NCBI GenBank assembly: GCA_031273215.1
Contig: JAISSF010000018.1
Location: 1-46,344, forward strand
From: Mycoplasmataceae bacterium
GTDB taxonomy: Bacteria > Bacillota_I > Bacilli_A > Mycoplasmatales > Mycoplasmoidaceae
Length of the DNA: 46,344 nt
Direction: 5' to 3'
Position numbers and translations under genes: made by a program. Below, in pieces: positions 37,924-46,344 of the stretch (the stretch's first letter is position 1; every line of letters begins with the position of its first letter). The notes under the pieces were generated by a model, which did not search any database, was not told the DNA's origin, and saw nothing but the letters and a program-made list of their open reading frames with translations.

Positions 37924-38292
37924 TTAAAGTACTTCAGAAGCTAATGAAGCAATTTTAGTAAAACCCTTTTCCTTTAATTCACGAGCAACCGGTCCAAATA
38001 CACGAGTACCAACTGGAGTTTTATCAGCTTTAACTAATACACAAGCGTTATCGCTAAATGATACTTTAACACCATTACCTCTCATAATACCTTTAGTTGT
38101 TCTAACGATAACAGCAGAAGCCATTGTACCTTTTTTATTCTTAGCATCTGGAGTAGATTCTTTAATAGCAACTTTAACTATTTGTCCGATATGAGCGTAG
38201 TGAGGTTTACTAGCACCAGGAATTTTAATAATTTGAGCGATCTTAGCACCTGTATTATCAGCTACTACCATTCTAGTTTGCACTTGTAACAT
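37924..38292 (-). CDS. rplN: 50S ribosomal protein L14
   Basis: 122 residues, full length. L14 binds 23S rRNA and faces the 30S subunit. [26 protein letters not shown], the KVAIKES region, RTTKG and the C-terminal [14 protein letters not shown]([11 protein letters not shown]) are typical. It normally lies between rpsQ and rplX in the S10-spc cluster; here it is single, divergent from ppa, with its own TATAAT 6 nt before the ATG. Confidence 0.98.
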   Translation of the reverse strand: MLQVQTRMVVADNTGAKIAQIIKIPGASKPHYAHIGQIVKVAIKESTPDAKNKKGTMASAVIVRTTKGIMRGNGVKVSFSDNACVLVKADKTPVGTRVFGPVARELKEKGFTKIASLASEVL

Positions 38293-38298
38293 ATTTAT

Positions 38299-38308
38299 AT
38301 TATATAAT
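38299..38308. promoter_or_regulatory. Divergent -10 boxes of rplN and ppa
   Basis: Minus-strand TATAAT at 38299-38304 and plus-strand TATAAT at 38303-38308, each 6 nt from its ATG (38292 and 38315). Confidence 0.75.
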
Positions 38309-38314
38309 ATTTAT

Positions 38315-38872
38315 ATGAGTGAGAAGCTTGTTTTAGATGTAACCATTGAAATTCCTAAAGGAAGTAATGTAAAATATGAATATGACCGTAAAACCGGTAG
38401 AATTGCTGTAGACCGTATCTTATATGGTCCTAACTACTATCCACAAAACTATGGTTTTATTAGTGAGGCATTAGATTGAGATGGCGATGAATTAGATGTT
38501 TTAGTATTTGCTGATCAATCTTTCCAACCAGGAACTGTTGTTCCAACTAAGATTATCGGTGCCTTAGCAATGGTTGATGGTGGAGAAACTGATACTAAAT
38601 TAATTGGTGTTATTGCTGTTGATCCAAGATATAAACACGTTGAAACTATGAAAGACTTAAGCGAACATGAATTTGCTATTATTAAAGAATTCTTCGAAAC
38701 ATACAAAAACTTACAAAACAAGAAAGTTCAAGTTAATGGATTCCACGATCATGACTGAGCTGTTGCTGAATACCATGAATGTGTTGAATTAATGGAGAAA
38801 TATGGTAAAATGGATAAAGATGAATTCATTTCATTAATGAAAAAGGAACACCCTGAAAAATATTCAGATTAA
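38315..38872 (+). CDS. ppa: Inorganic pyrophosphatase (family I)
   Basis: 185 residues. It splits pyrophosphate and so drives biosynthesis. The family I signature [11 protein letters not shown] with the metal-binding Asp residues, [21 protein letters not shown] and the Lys/Tyr substrate residues are present. The final TAA shares its last A with the ATG of the next gene (TAATG). The ATG at 38315 follows a TATAAT by 6 nt. Confidence 0.97.
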
Positions 38873-39597
38873 TGGTCACAAAAAATAAAAATAAGAAATA
38901 TAGAGTTGAAACTCATTTCCCTAAATTCATAGTAATATTCTTAATTTGTTTACTTTCGATTATTTTTATTTCTACTTTTGTTACCGCTGCTTTGGACGGA
39001 ATTTATTTTATTCGTAAACAAAAAGGTGAAATTAGTGATATCCCTGAATATGATATTTTAGCGATTAAAGATTTTGTTGTTTATCCATGAATTATTTGTT
39101 CTTTCTTATTCTTTTTAATAGCGACGATTGGTATATTTTTAAATCGTTCTTCTAGACATAAAAAATTCATTGCAGGTGGAGTTAATACTATGTATCGTTT
39201 AATTACCGCTGGTACTGGTTTGTTCTCTTTAAATGCAGTATTATGAACTGTGTCTTACTATATTAGTGTAGAAGATAAAGGTCCTCAATATTTAATTTTC
39301 TGATGTGTAGCACTCGCTTATATCCTTTCATATGCTTTAATTGGGTATTCTATTTATATTAGCAAACAAAATACCGATAAGAACGATAAGGTTATTAATG
39401 CAATCATTTTAAAATTAAAAGATATTGCTACTAACGCAAAAGATAAACAAGATGTTGAAACTATATATGATATATATAACGATATCGCCCACATCGAAAA
39501 GAGTAAATTAATCCCTTCTACAGAAATCGAAGTTAAAACAAAAGATACTTCTATTAAAAAACCGACTGAAGATGTTACTAAAAAAATTAAAAAATAA
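38872..39597 (+). CDS. Four-span membrane protein
   Basis: 241 residues, not recognised. Membrane spans at about 18-40, 72-94, 107-131 and 139-161, then a charged cytoplasmic tail of about 75 residues ending in Lys-rich sequence. It sits between ppa and an Abi-family gene and overlaps both by 1 nt (TAATG each time), so all three are made from one message with coupled translation. It could act with the Abi protein at the membrane, but nothing in the sequence proves this. Confidence 0.8.
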
Positions 39598-40505
39598 TGT
39601 CTGTAGTAAATTTAGAAAGTATCATAAAAGATTTAGAATCTCGTGGTTTAGTTATCAAAGACCAAGAAGAGTTTGAATACTATGTAAAGAACTTTAACGT
39701 TAATACATTTATCGCAGAGTATAGCGATTTCTTTGAGAATGATGAACATAAATTTGATCAAGTGAATGCTAACGATATTATTAAGCTATACCAATTCGAT
39801 AAAAACTTAGGAAACCACATCTTTAGAGAAATTCTCGTTATCGAAAAGATTATTAACACTAACGTAGTTATTGAAACAATCAACTATTACAATATCGAGG
39901 ATAAATGTATGTTGAAATTAGAACCTAATGTTTTACAAAATAGTATTTTAAGAAACTTAGATAAAGTTGAACCATATACAGAATACCGTAGTTTCTTATA
40001 CAAGATTACTAAATATATGGATGGAAATAAGGTAACAAAGAAATATTTAGATATGGCTAACCATGATGATATCTTCAAATGAGCTAATACTCCTTTAGAT
40101 GTTATGTGTTTAACTTGATCATTCGCTACCACTTTCTCATTCTTAATTGCTTCTAGTCACGAAGTAAGAGAAATCGTTCTTAAAAACTTTAAGATTGATT
40201 ACTTACACTGACACGGATTTGTTGATTTTGTTAAAAATCTAATTAATATCCGTAACCACATATCGCACAACATCGTTGTATACGATACACCTGTTAAATA
40301 TGTATCAAACGAACTTATGAGTTTGTATTCATCTATCTTTAATGAAAACGTAGATGTAAGAAGATTTAAATTAATCCACATTATTAGAATGATTGATTAC
40401 TTCGCTAACTCTAAGAACTTATTTACCAAAACTGTGCAATTTGGTAAGAGTATGAATGTTGCTGAACCTTATAGAACTAAAATCGCCAAATTATTCGAAT
40501 TGTAA
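39597..40505 (+). CDS. Abi family (HEPN-type) abortive-infection-like protein
   Basis: 302 residues, all helical and soluble. The layout and the motif R219-N-H-I-S-H224-N (RX4H with a polar residue after Arg) match the Abi_2/AbiD-F family, whose HEPN fold is often a ribonuclease that stops growth after phage infection. The N-terminal region (LKD..L..RGL.I.D...) also fits. No separate antitoxin gene is visible. It is the third gene of the ppa operon, starting in the stop codon of the membrane protein gene. Confidence 0.78.
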
Positions 40506-40508
40506 TAA

Positions 40509-41048
40509 TTATTTATTAGTTTCTTCTTTCTTTGTGCCATATCTCTTTTTATAAATCTCGTATTCAATTTTATACAAAGCGAATTTATTAACAGTTACAA
40601 CTGCTACACTAAATGCTGCACTAATTGCAAATACAATAATATATCCATTTTGGAAAGATAATTTATCATTCTTAACTAAAAATTGGAAACAAACTAAATA
40701 TAGAACGGTAGAAACTAGAATTAAACAAAAGAATAAGATATTAGAAATGTAATATAAATTAATATCTTTCTTTCCAATATGAGATTTAATAATAGGCATA
40801 TCCTTATTATTAAAATAATAACCTAAGAACCAAACGCCAATAGCAACTGGAGTAATAACCATGAACGGAATTGTAGAAGTAAATAATGGATTCTCGGTTG
40901 TGATATCATTTGTACCCTTACTATAAACAATTCAACTAACAGCTACTTCTAAAATTATTAAGAAGTTAGCTAATGCAAATAAATGCTTAGTTCACTTAAA
41001 GTGTAGATTGTTTTCGGTTTCAATCTTTTCTACATCAGCCTTTGCCAT
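40509..41048 (-). CDS. Four-span membrane protein
   Basis: 179 residues, not recognised. Spans at about 24-44, 59-78, 98-118 and 130-150, with a Lys-rich C-terminal tail (EIYKKRYGTKKEETNK). Two TGA Trp lie near the N-terminus and extend the frame to the ATG at 41048, which is 6 nt from a TATAAT box. The stop is 3 nt from that of the convergent Abi gene. Confidence 0.78.
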
Positions 41049-41054
41049 ATATAA

Positions 41055-41060
41055 ATTATA
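41055..41060 (-). promoter_or_regulatory. -10 box of the four-span membrane protein
   Basis: Minus-strand TATAAT 6 nt before the ATG at 41048. Confidence 0.65.
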
Positions 41061-41142
41061 GTTAGTAAACCATATTTCACTAATTTCCTACATAATTGTT
41101 GATTTTGATACATATTTTTAACAATTTTTATGTATGAAAGTA

Positions 41143-41148
41143 TATAAT
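41143..41148 (+). promoter_or_regulatory. -10 box of the Fic gene; decides its start
   Basis: TATAAT 6 nt before the ATG at 41155. The upstream in-frame ATG at 41134 precedes the box, so it should not be in the mRNA. Confidence 0.65.
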
Positions 41149-41154
41149 ATATGT

Positions 41155-42201
41155 ATGAAAACATTTAATTACCATAAGTTAAAATACACAAAACTTTCTA
41201 TGAAAACATTATCGTATATCGCGATTATCAACAAATATGTCGGTAAGTTTGAATTATTTAATAAACAAAAACCAGAATTATTAACAAAATTAAACGAGTT
41301 GGCAAAAATTCAATCAATTGATTTTTCGAATAAAATAGAAGGTATCAGTACTAATAATTCTAGATTAAGAAAGATAGTCGAAGATGAAGTAAAACCAAAA
41401 ACAAGAGATGAAAAAGAAATCGCCGGTTACAGAGATGCACTAGATATTATTTATACCGCGTACGATATAATTAAAATATCTCCAAATTACATTCTTCAAT
41501 TACATAAAATATTATTTTCACATTCTGAAAAACCACACCAAGGAAAATTTAAAAACGTTGATAACTATATACAAGAAAAAAAACAGGATGGGAGCGAAGT
41601 TATAAGATTTAAACCATTGTCGTTTTCTGAAACTCCTAACGCGATCGAGCAGATATGTGAACAATATAATAATGAGTTAAAAAAAGGTGAAATAGAAAAA
41701 CTAATACTTATCATCAATTTTATATTAGATTTTTTATGCATCCATCCATTTATCGATGGCAACGGACGATTAAGTAGAATTTTAACTTTACTTTTAATGT
41801 TGCAAAATGGTTATTTTGTTGGCAAATACATAAGTATTGAAAAAATTATTGATTCTAATAAAGATATGTATTATGAAACGCTAAAATTATCATCAAAAAA
41901 ATGATACTATACTGATAACGATTCTTCTGATTTCATAGATTACATGCTTTTTGTTATATCGGAGGCCTATAAAACACTAGAAAAAAGAAGCCATACAGAC
42001 AAACTAATCAAAAAAACAAAACCTCAAATGGTTAAAGAATTATTTGATAACACACTTGGTTGACTTACTAAACAAAAAATTATGGAACACTTACCAATGG
42101 TTAGTAAAATTACAATTGAGAAAACTTTATCACAATTATTAAAATCGGGATATATTAGAAAAGATGGTATCAATAAATTAACTAAATATATAAAAACCTA
42201 A
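41155..42201 (+). CDS. Fic domain protein (AMP transferase-like)
   Basis: 348 residues. Fic enzymes attach AMP or related groups to proteins. The catalytic loop HPFIDGNGRLSR (197-208) is complete, with the His, the acidic Asp and the anion-binding GNGR. The N-terminal inhibitory helix motif SNKIEG (58-63) carries the Glu (E62) that blocks ATP in the resting state, so the protein is probably self-inhibited. A winged-helix-like C-terminal domain (about 290-345) follows. It resembles stand-alone class II Fic proteins. Trp are TGA. Confidence 0.92.
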
Positions 42202-42207
42202 AATAGA

Positions 42208-42213
42208 TATAAT
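42208..42213 (+). promoter_or_regulatory. -10 box of rnpB
   Basis: TATAAT; the P1 helix of RNase P RNA begins 6 nt later at G42220. This fixes the box-to-start distance and supports leaderless starts elsewhere. Confidence 0.7.
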
Positions 42214-42219
42214 ATTTAT

Positions 42220-42573
42220 GTAAGTATTTAACCGCTATTGTATTCATACATTAGAGGAAGTTCCATGCTTGCACATTCTGCAACGAATGTAATGATTCAG
42301 GGTAGTAACACTGCCACACCAAGTTTAGGTGATGAATACAAATATTCTTTACTCAATATCGAATTTAGGTAAAGAATAAGAGTAGTAACGGGCAACAGAG
42401 ACGAATCATATAGTAATATATGGGTGAAACGGGCAACCTCCTGAAGCAAGAAACCTCAAGTTAACGCAAGTTTGGTAGAGGGAGTGGATACAAGGGAAAC
42501 AAACTAAGTATCCAATGAAGCAATTCATAGATAAATGGTTAATTAACACAGAACATGGGCTATTCTTACAAAA
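42220..42573 (+). ncRNA. rnpB: RNase P RNA
   Basis: The catalytic RNA that trims tRNA 5' ends. GAGGAAGTTCCATGC (42254-42268) is the CRI region, AGGGTAG lies near 42300, GTGAAACGGGCAACC near 42423, and ACAGAACATGGGCTAT (42548-42563) is CRV. The ends GTAAGTAT (from 42220) and ATTCTTAC (to 42569) pair as P1. CRI departs from the usual GAGGAAAGTCC at two bases; CATGG in CRV still pairs with CCATG after CRI, leaving the bulged U of P4. About 350 nt, normal size. Exact ends are estimates. Confidence 0.93.
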
Positions 42574-42581
42574 ACAATATA

Positions 42582-42610
42582 ACTCTCGGGCAACCGGGAG
42601 TTTTTATTTT
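42582..42610 (+). terminator. Rho-independent terminator of rnpB
   Basis: ACTCTCGG-GCAA-CCGGGAGT forms an 8-bp stem (one T-G pair) with a GCAA loop, followed by TTTTTATTTT. It is the only clear intrinsic terminator in the window. Its T-run overlaps the 3' end of recO on the other strand. Confidence 0.92.
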
Positions 42611-43181
42611 ATAGAATAATTTTTATATAGTTTTTTAGAAATTTAAAAGTTTGAGGAATATCTGATTCAATCTTATTGTATTTTCCTGATTCTAATAATT
42701 GTAGATTATTTAATACATTATTGCTTTCATATTGTTCAAAATCCACTTGAGCTGCATTAAGTTCAAGGAATCTTCACATAATGATTAATCTAATTACATC
42801 AACGCTATATTTATTTTCTTTTATTATTTTTAACATGTTTTTATAGAAAGTAAAAAATTCTTTAGTTGTGATTTTAGATTTAATAATAATCTCATTTAAT
42901 AAAATTAAAGCTTTATTAGTTTCTATCTTTCAATCTATTTCCTCTAATGCATGTGCTTTTTTTAATTTAGATAGTTTATTGTCAAATCTACTTTGGAATA
43001 TTTCGAATTCAATGGGTGTAGCGTAAAATAATTGTCTACCGTTTTTAGAAGTGATACGTTTTGATCCAAGAGACATACAGTTATAAATAGTTCCTGTTTT
43101 ATCTATAAAACTAATAATTTCATCAAATACTTTATATGGGACTTTATTTATTAGATAACCAGTTTTAATTGTTTCGGCCAT
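42609..43181 (-). CDS. recO: DNA repair protein RecO
   Basis: 190 residues, shorter than the usual 230-250. RecO helps load RecA on single-stranded DNA during gap repair. The N-terminal OB-fold strand pattern (GYLINKVPYKVFDEIISFIDKTG, then MSLGSKRITSKNGRQLF) and the following helical domain match RecO; the zinc Cys set is absent. A TGA Trp after residue 83 splits it. Its ATG overlaps the stop of the preceding 61-residue ORF (TAATG). Confidence 0.82.
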
Positions 43182-43366
43182 TATTTCGTTTTAAGTTTGA
43201 TTAAGTTTTTAATAAACTTGATTTCATTTGGTGATTTAGCTTCGAATTTTAAAATGTATTGCAAATCATTTAAATCCATTTGTTCAAGTTTTTTTTCTTC
43301 GAACGTACTATTTAAATTTATTTTTTTAGTATCGATTACAATAATCTTACTATTCGGCTTCTTCAT
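43181..43366 (-). CDS. Small ORF between yebC and recO
   Basis: 61 residues, not recognised. It overlaps the end of yebC by 17 nt and the recO start by 1 nt, which argues for a real translated gene. Its C-terminal half (LEQMDLNDLQYILKF then a basic helix) resembles that of the small ORF before atpE (LSNEDLEYKLKF). Confidence 0.65.
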   Translation of the reverse strand: MKKPNSKIIVIDTKKINLNSTFEEKKLEQMDLNDLQYILKFEAKSPNEIKFIKNLIKLKTK

Positions 43367-44078
43367 AGTTGGTTACAACTGTTTGAATATCATCATCTTC
43401 ATCACAAGAATCAACAAATCTAGTTAATCTTTCTTTTGTATCATCATCTAATTGTGTAATTTTGTTTTGCGCTACAAGTTTAATTGCCGCATCATATACT
43501 TTGTATCCATTATTAACTAATACTTCTTTTATCTTATAGAAACTACCATTAGGTTCGGTGATTACCTCTAATGAATCATCATATTCGTTTGTATCAATAT
43601 AACCGTCTAATTCATTCGTTAATACTAATTCTTCTACTCCACTCTTAGATTGTCCAGTTAATTTTTCTAAAATAATAACTCCTAAATTATCAAAGAATAT
43701 TTTTACACTATTAGGTTTAGCTATCTCTCCGTGTAATTTAGACAAATACCCTCTTAAATTACTTGCGGTTCTATTTGTGTTATCTGTTAAAGCGTTAACG
43801 ATGATTTGCACTCCATTAGGACCATAGCATTCATATTCTAAAGAAATTAATTCTTGCGGATCTTTATTTGAACCACTAATGTTTCTTTCAATAGAGTCTC
43901 TCGATAAGTTGTTTTGTAAAGCTTTATCTACAGCAGCTTTAAGACGTGGGTTAGCATCTAAGTTTGGACCGCCAACTTTAACAGCAGCTTTAATTTCACG
44001 AGCTAATTTTTGTCAAATTTTAGCTTGTAATTGTTGTTTTTTGTTGATTCCTGAAGCTACTAAGTGTTTTCTTGGCAT
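43350..44078 (-). CDS. YebC/PmpR family protein
   Basis: 242 residues. The family (TACO1 in mitochondria) was first described as transcription regulators and more recently linked to ribosome rescue at difficult sequences. The N-terminal region has KIWQKLAREIKAAVKVGG.NLDANPRLKAAVDKAL, close to the signature of the family, then YECYGPNGVQIIV and N-RT-SN-R. The first gene of a yebC-ORF-recO operon; TATAAT lies 11 nt before the ATG. Confidence 0.95.
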
Positions 44079-44089
44079 ATATTAAAAAT

Positions 44090-44095
44090 ATTATA
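44090..44095 (-). promoter_or_regulatory. -10 box of the yebC operon
   Basis: Minus-strand TATAAT 11 nt before the ATG at 44078. Confidence 0.5.
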
Positions 44096-44105
44096 AACAA
44101 TATTC

Positions 44106-45368
44106 TTATATAGATTTTCTGTTATTCATATATTTTTGAAGTTTTTCTGGGATAAGAATTGTACCATCAGCTTGTTGGAAGTTTTCTACAATAGCAATTC
44201 ATAATCTATTTAAGCTTGTTCCTGTACCATTTAATGTATGAACATATTTAGTTGTACCATCAGCATCTTTATATTTGATTCCTAAAGCACGTGATTGATA
44301 ATCTAATACATTAGAACAAGAAGAGATTTCACGGTATTTATTTTCACTTGGAACTCAAACTTCAATATCATATGTTTTAGTAGCAGCATCACCTGTATCA
44401 CCACTACACAACAAAATTGTTCTGTAAGGAATTTCTAATAACTTAAGAATCTTTTCTGCTTGATGTGTCATTTCTTCTAATTTCTCAAATGATTCGCTAG
44501 GGTTAACAAAATTAACTAATTCAGTATTATAGAATTGGTGAACTCTTAAAATACCTTTTGTATCTTTTCCAGCACTTCCAGCTTCTTTTCTAAAAGAAAC
44601 GATTGAACTAGTAACTTTAACTGGTAAAGTTTCTAAAGTTTCATTCATATACATAGAAGTTAATGGGTGTTCTTCTGTTCCGCTTAAAAATTGTCTATCA
44701 ATAGTTTGGTACATATCTTCTTCGAATAAAGGTAATTTACCTAATCCATAATATGGTTCAGCATTCATAATAATTGGAGGTAATACTTCAGTATATCCAG
44801 CTTCAATGTGTGTGTCTAATGTAAAGTTTCTTAAAGCACGCATTAATATTGCTCCTTCACCTGTTAAGAAGTACATTCTACTTCCAGCAATTTTAACTCC
44901 TCTTTCAAAATCTAATAAACCTTTTTCAACACCAATTTCTCAATGTGCTTTAGGAGTAAAATCAAATTTAGTAGGAGTGATGTTTTTTCTAATTTCTACA
45001 TTTTCGTTTTCATCTTTACCAAATGGTACAGAAATATCTAAGATATTGGGAATAGAGAACATAGTTTGTTCTAATTCTTTTTGAATTTCAGTAGCTTGAG
45101 ATTGCAAAGCTTCGGCTTCAACTTTAATACCTTGAACTTTTTCTTTGATACCACTAATTTCATCTTGTCTTCCTTCTTTAATTAAATTTCCGATTTGTTC
45201 ACTTAATGTATTTCTTTCTGTGTTTAAATTTTGTAACTTAGTAGCAACTTCTCTTCATTTTTTATCTATAACTTGGAATTTCTCTAAAGCAGGATAGTTT
45301 TTATTTCTTAAATCTATGTTCTTTTTTATCTCTTCAAAATTAGTTCTTAATAGTTTAATATCTAACAT
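44106..45368 (-). CDS. serS: Seryl-tRNA synthetase
   Basis: 420 residues, normal length. A class II synthetase with an N-terminal coiled-coil arm (about 30-100) that holds the long arm of tRNA-Ser. Motif 1 region YTEVLPP, motif 2 [22 protein letters not shown] and motif 3 [18 protein letters not shown] are recognisable; motif 3 differs from the common NGSGLAVGR but keeps the Arg. Several Trp are TGA. The ATG at 45368 follows a TATAAT by 6 nt. Confidence 0.97.
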
Positions 45369-45374
45369 ACGTAT

Positions 45375-45388
45375 ATTATATTTATAAT
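45375..45388. promoter_or_regulatory. Divergent -10 boxes of serS and the 270-aa membrane protein
   Basis: Minus-strand TATAAT (45375-45380) and plus-strand TATAAT (45383-45388), each exactly 6 nt from its ATG (45368 and 45395). Confidence 0.75.
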
Positions 45389-45394
45389 CTATAC

Positions 45395-46207
45395 ATGGGA
45401 CCAAATTGAGTAGGAATTACACTAACTCTAATAACTTTGTTATTAATATCTGGTACAATTGTTGCTCATCCATATATTAAAAAAGTAACCAATAAATATT
45501 ACTTCTGGTTAGGGATTGGAGTTGTGTTGTTAATATATGTTGTATTAGGTAGATTTCAATATAACTTCAGAGATTTCTGAAACTCAAATGATAAAGAAGG
45601 TATCACCGCATCTAAGGGTTTATTATTAGATCTATGTCCGTTTGTTGCTTTCGTTCTACCAATCACGTTAATTCTTGATCCAACTAGAAAAACATCTTGT
45701 GTATTAGCATATTATGGAATCTTTGGTGGAATCATTACTTTCTTAGGAAACTTCTGTGTATGAAATGATTTTGATAGTATTAATGCTAAATGAGATTTTC
45801 AATGAATATTTTTAGGTGATGATATGAATCGAATGTATTTTATGATGCACTTTATTTTATTATTTATTTCTCCCTTTGTTTTATTAAATTCTAAAAGAAC
45901 TTGATGACTTGATATTAGTTGTTGTGTTGGATTTATATTAATGTATTTTGGTTATGTATTAATTTGTGCGCACAAGTTTGATGTATATAGTAATGCTACC
46001 GGTTTAGTTCCCGGAGATTGAGAACTTGGAGGAGAATATGAAAATGTTGCTTCATTCTTGCATTTACCTTATCCATGAATAGTAGTTGTAGCTTATTCTT
46101 TAGTAACATTATTAATTATTAGTTGAATCTTTTTATTTTGATGATTACAAAAAAATAAGAAATATATATACACATATAAAATAAATGAATTATTTACTTT
46201 AAAATAA
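45395..46207 (+). CDS. Polytopic membrane protein (DUF5378-like)
   Basis: 270 residues with about seven membrane spans and a short Lys/Tyr-rich tail. It carries LLLDLCPFVAFVLPITLILDPTRK, a polar stretch GDDMNRMYFMMHF inside a span, and an outer loop with PGDWELGGEYENVASFLHLPYPW. This layout resembles the mycoplasma DUF5378 group and, more distantly, TMEM164/YwaF-type proteins; function unknown. It is not atpB: no conserved Arg helix is seen. Nearly all Trp are TGA. Confidence 0.75.
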
Positions 46208-46229
46208 GTGTGCCCATTATAATTTAGAG

Positions 46230-46343
46230 CTATGTCGCAAAACGGTGGGATATTTTGGTCCAAAACTCACTTCTTTTTAGCAAATAAAGTTCTACTAGTT
46301 TTTGTTGATTAATAATTCTCATTCCACAATGCCTTCTAATTTG
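46230..46343 (-). CDS. C-terminal end of an unknown, possibly mobile-element, ORF (partial)
   Basis: On the minus strand, 37 codons are open from the right edge to TAG at 46232-46230, reading RIINQQKLVELYLLKRSEF and ending SHRFAT. Its Trp is TGG while this genome mostly uses TGA, which hints at a foreign origin. The same SHRFAT-coding sequence recurs at 24085-24105 in a gap without a gene. It may be the end of an insertion-sequence transposase; the piece is too short to tell. Confidence 0.35.
   Translation of the reverse strand, partial: QIRRHCGMRIINQQKLVELYLLKRSEFWTKISHRFAT
46232..46259. repeat. Copy B of the short dispersed repeat
   Basis: 20 of 21 bases identical to 24085-24105 and further similarity up to TGGT. 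It overlaps the stop of the partial minus-strand ORF. Confidence 0.75.
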
Positions 46344-46344
46344 T

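Noticed and set aside
41134-41154. Upstream ATG for the Fic protein
   Set aside because: The TATAAT at 41143-41148 lies after it and is 6 nt from the ATG at 41155, so the longer form should not be transcribed.
46232-46312. Plus-strand 26-codon ORF with a TATAAT 8 nt upstream
   Set aside because: Tempting as a leaderless small gene, but too short, without known relatives, and it overlaps a minus-strand frame that reads more like a protein end. Left undecided.

Overview
This AT-rich window comes from a wall-less mollicute (Mycoplasma-like) that reads UGA as tryptophan. In-frame TGA codons run through almost every conserved gene (secA, ileS, atpA, serS, rnpB-flanking genes), so the standard code breaks them into pieces; I rebuilt them with code 4. 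There are lipobox lipoproteins, an F1Fo ATPase with a lipoprotein-type b subunit, a SecA without its zinc tail, and no cell-wall genes. I cannot name the species.

Layout. 1-2435 (-): an incomplete polytopic membrane protein resembling TrbL/VirB6 proteins of mycoplasma conjugative elements. 2489-4975 (-): secA, divergent from a 1410-residue lipoprotein gene (5010-9242), with an (ATA)6 tract between them. 9256-12954: rplF, a GT2 glycosyltransferase, a small coiled-coil protein, secE, a helical protein and a DUF402 phosphatase. 12981-20112 (+): trxB-rbfA, then a small ORF and atpE-F-H-A-G-D-C. 20109-24067 (-): a small membrane protein, holB, a pgk-like gene, tsf and era. 24252-31070 (+): a DEAD-box helicase, then a permease-ATPase-permease ABC exporter with huge outer loops. 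31075-38292: tilS, rpmA, a PAP2-like membrane enzyme, a poly-G phase-variable glycosyltransferase-like gene (ON), ileS, a poly-G phase-variable lipoprotein (OFF) and rplN. 38315-42201: ppa, a membrane protein and an Abi protein in one overlapping operon, another membrane protein, and a Fic protein. 42220-42573: rnpB with a clear terminator. 42609-46207: recO, a small ORF, yebC, serS and a membrane protein; a partial ORF follows at the right edge.

Genome style. Nearly every transcription unit has a TATAAT box ending 6-9 nt before its first ATG, so the mRNA should begin at or next to the start codon (leaderless). Later operon genes instead carry strong Shine-Dalgarno sequences or overlap the previous gene. 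All seven convergent gene pairs end within 5 bp of each other or overlap, with no hairpin terminator. Gene order is unusually scattered: rplF, rplN, rpmA, tsf, secE and rbfA stand apart from their usual partners, and atpB is not with the other ATPase genes.

Most interesting points: a PGK homologue that has lost most substrate-binding and phosphate-loop residues; a thioredoxin reductase homologue with its CxxC and FAD motifs but without NADPH-binding motifs; two G-tract switches in surface-related genes; a trinucleotide repeat at the secA/lipoprotein promoters; a nested inverted-repeat structure beside a degenerate copy of a sequence that recurs at the right edge; and an Abi toxin-like gene translationally coupled to pyrophosphatase.
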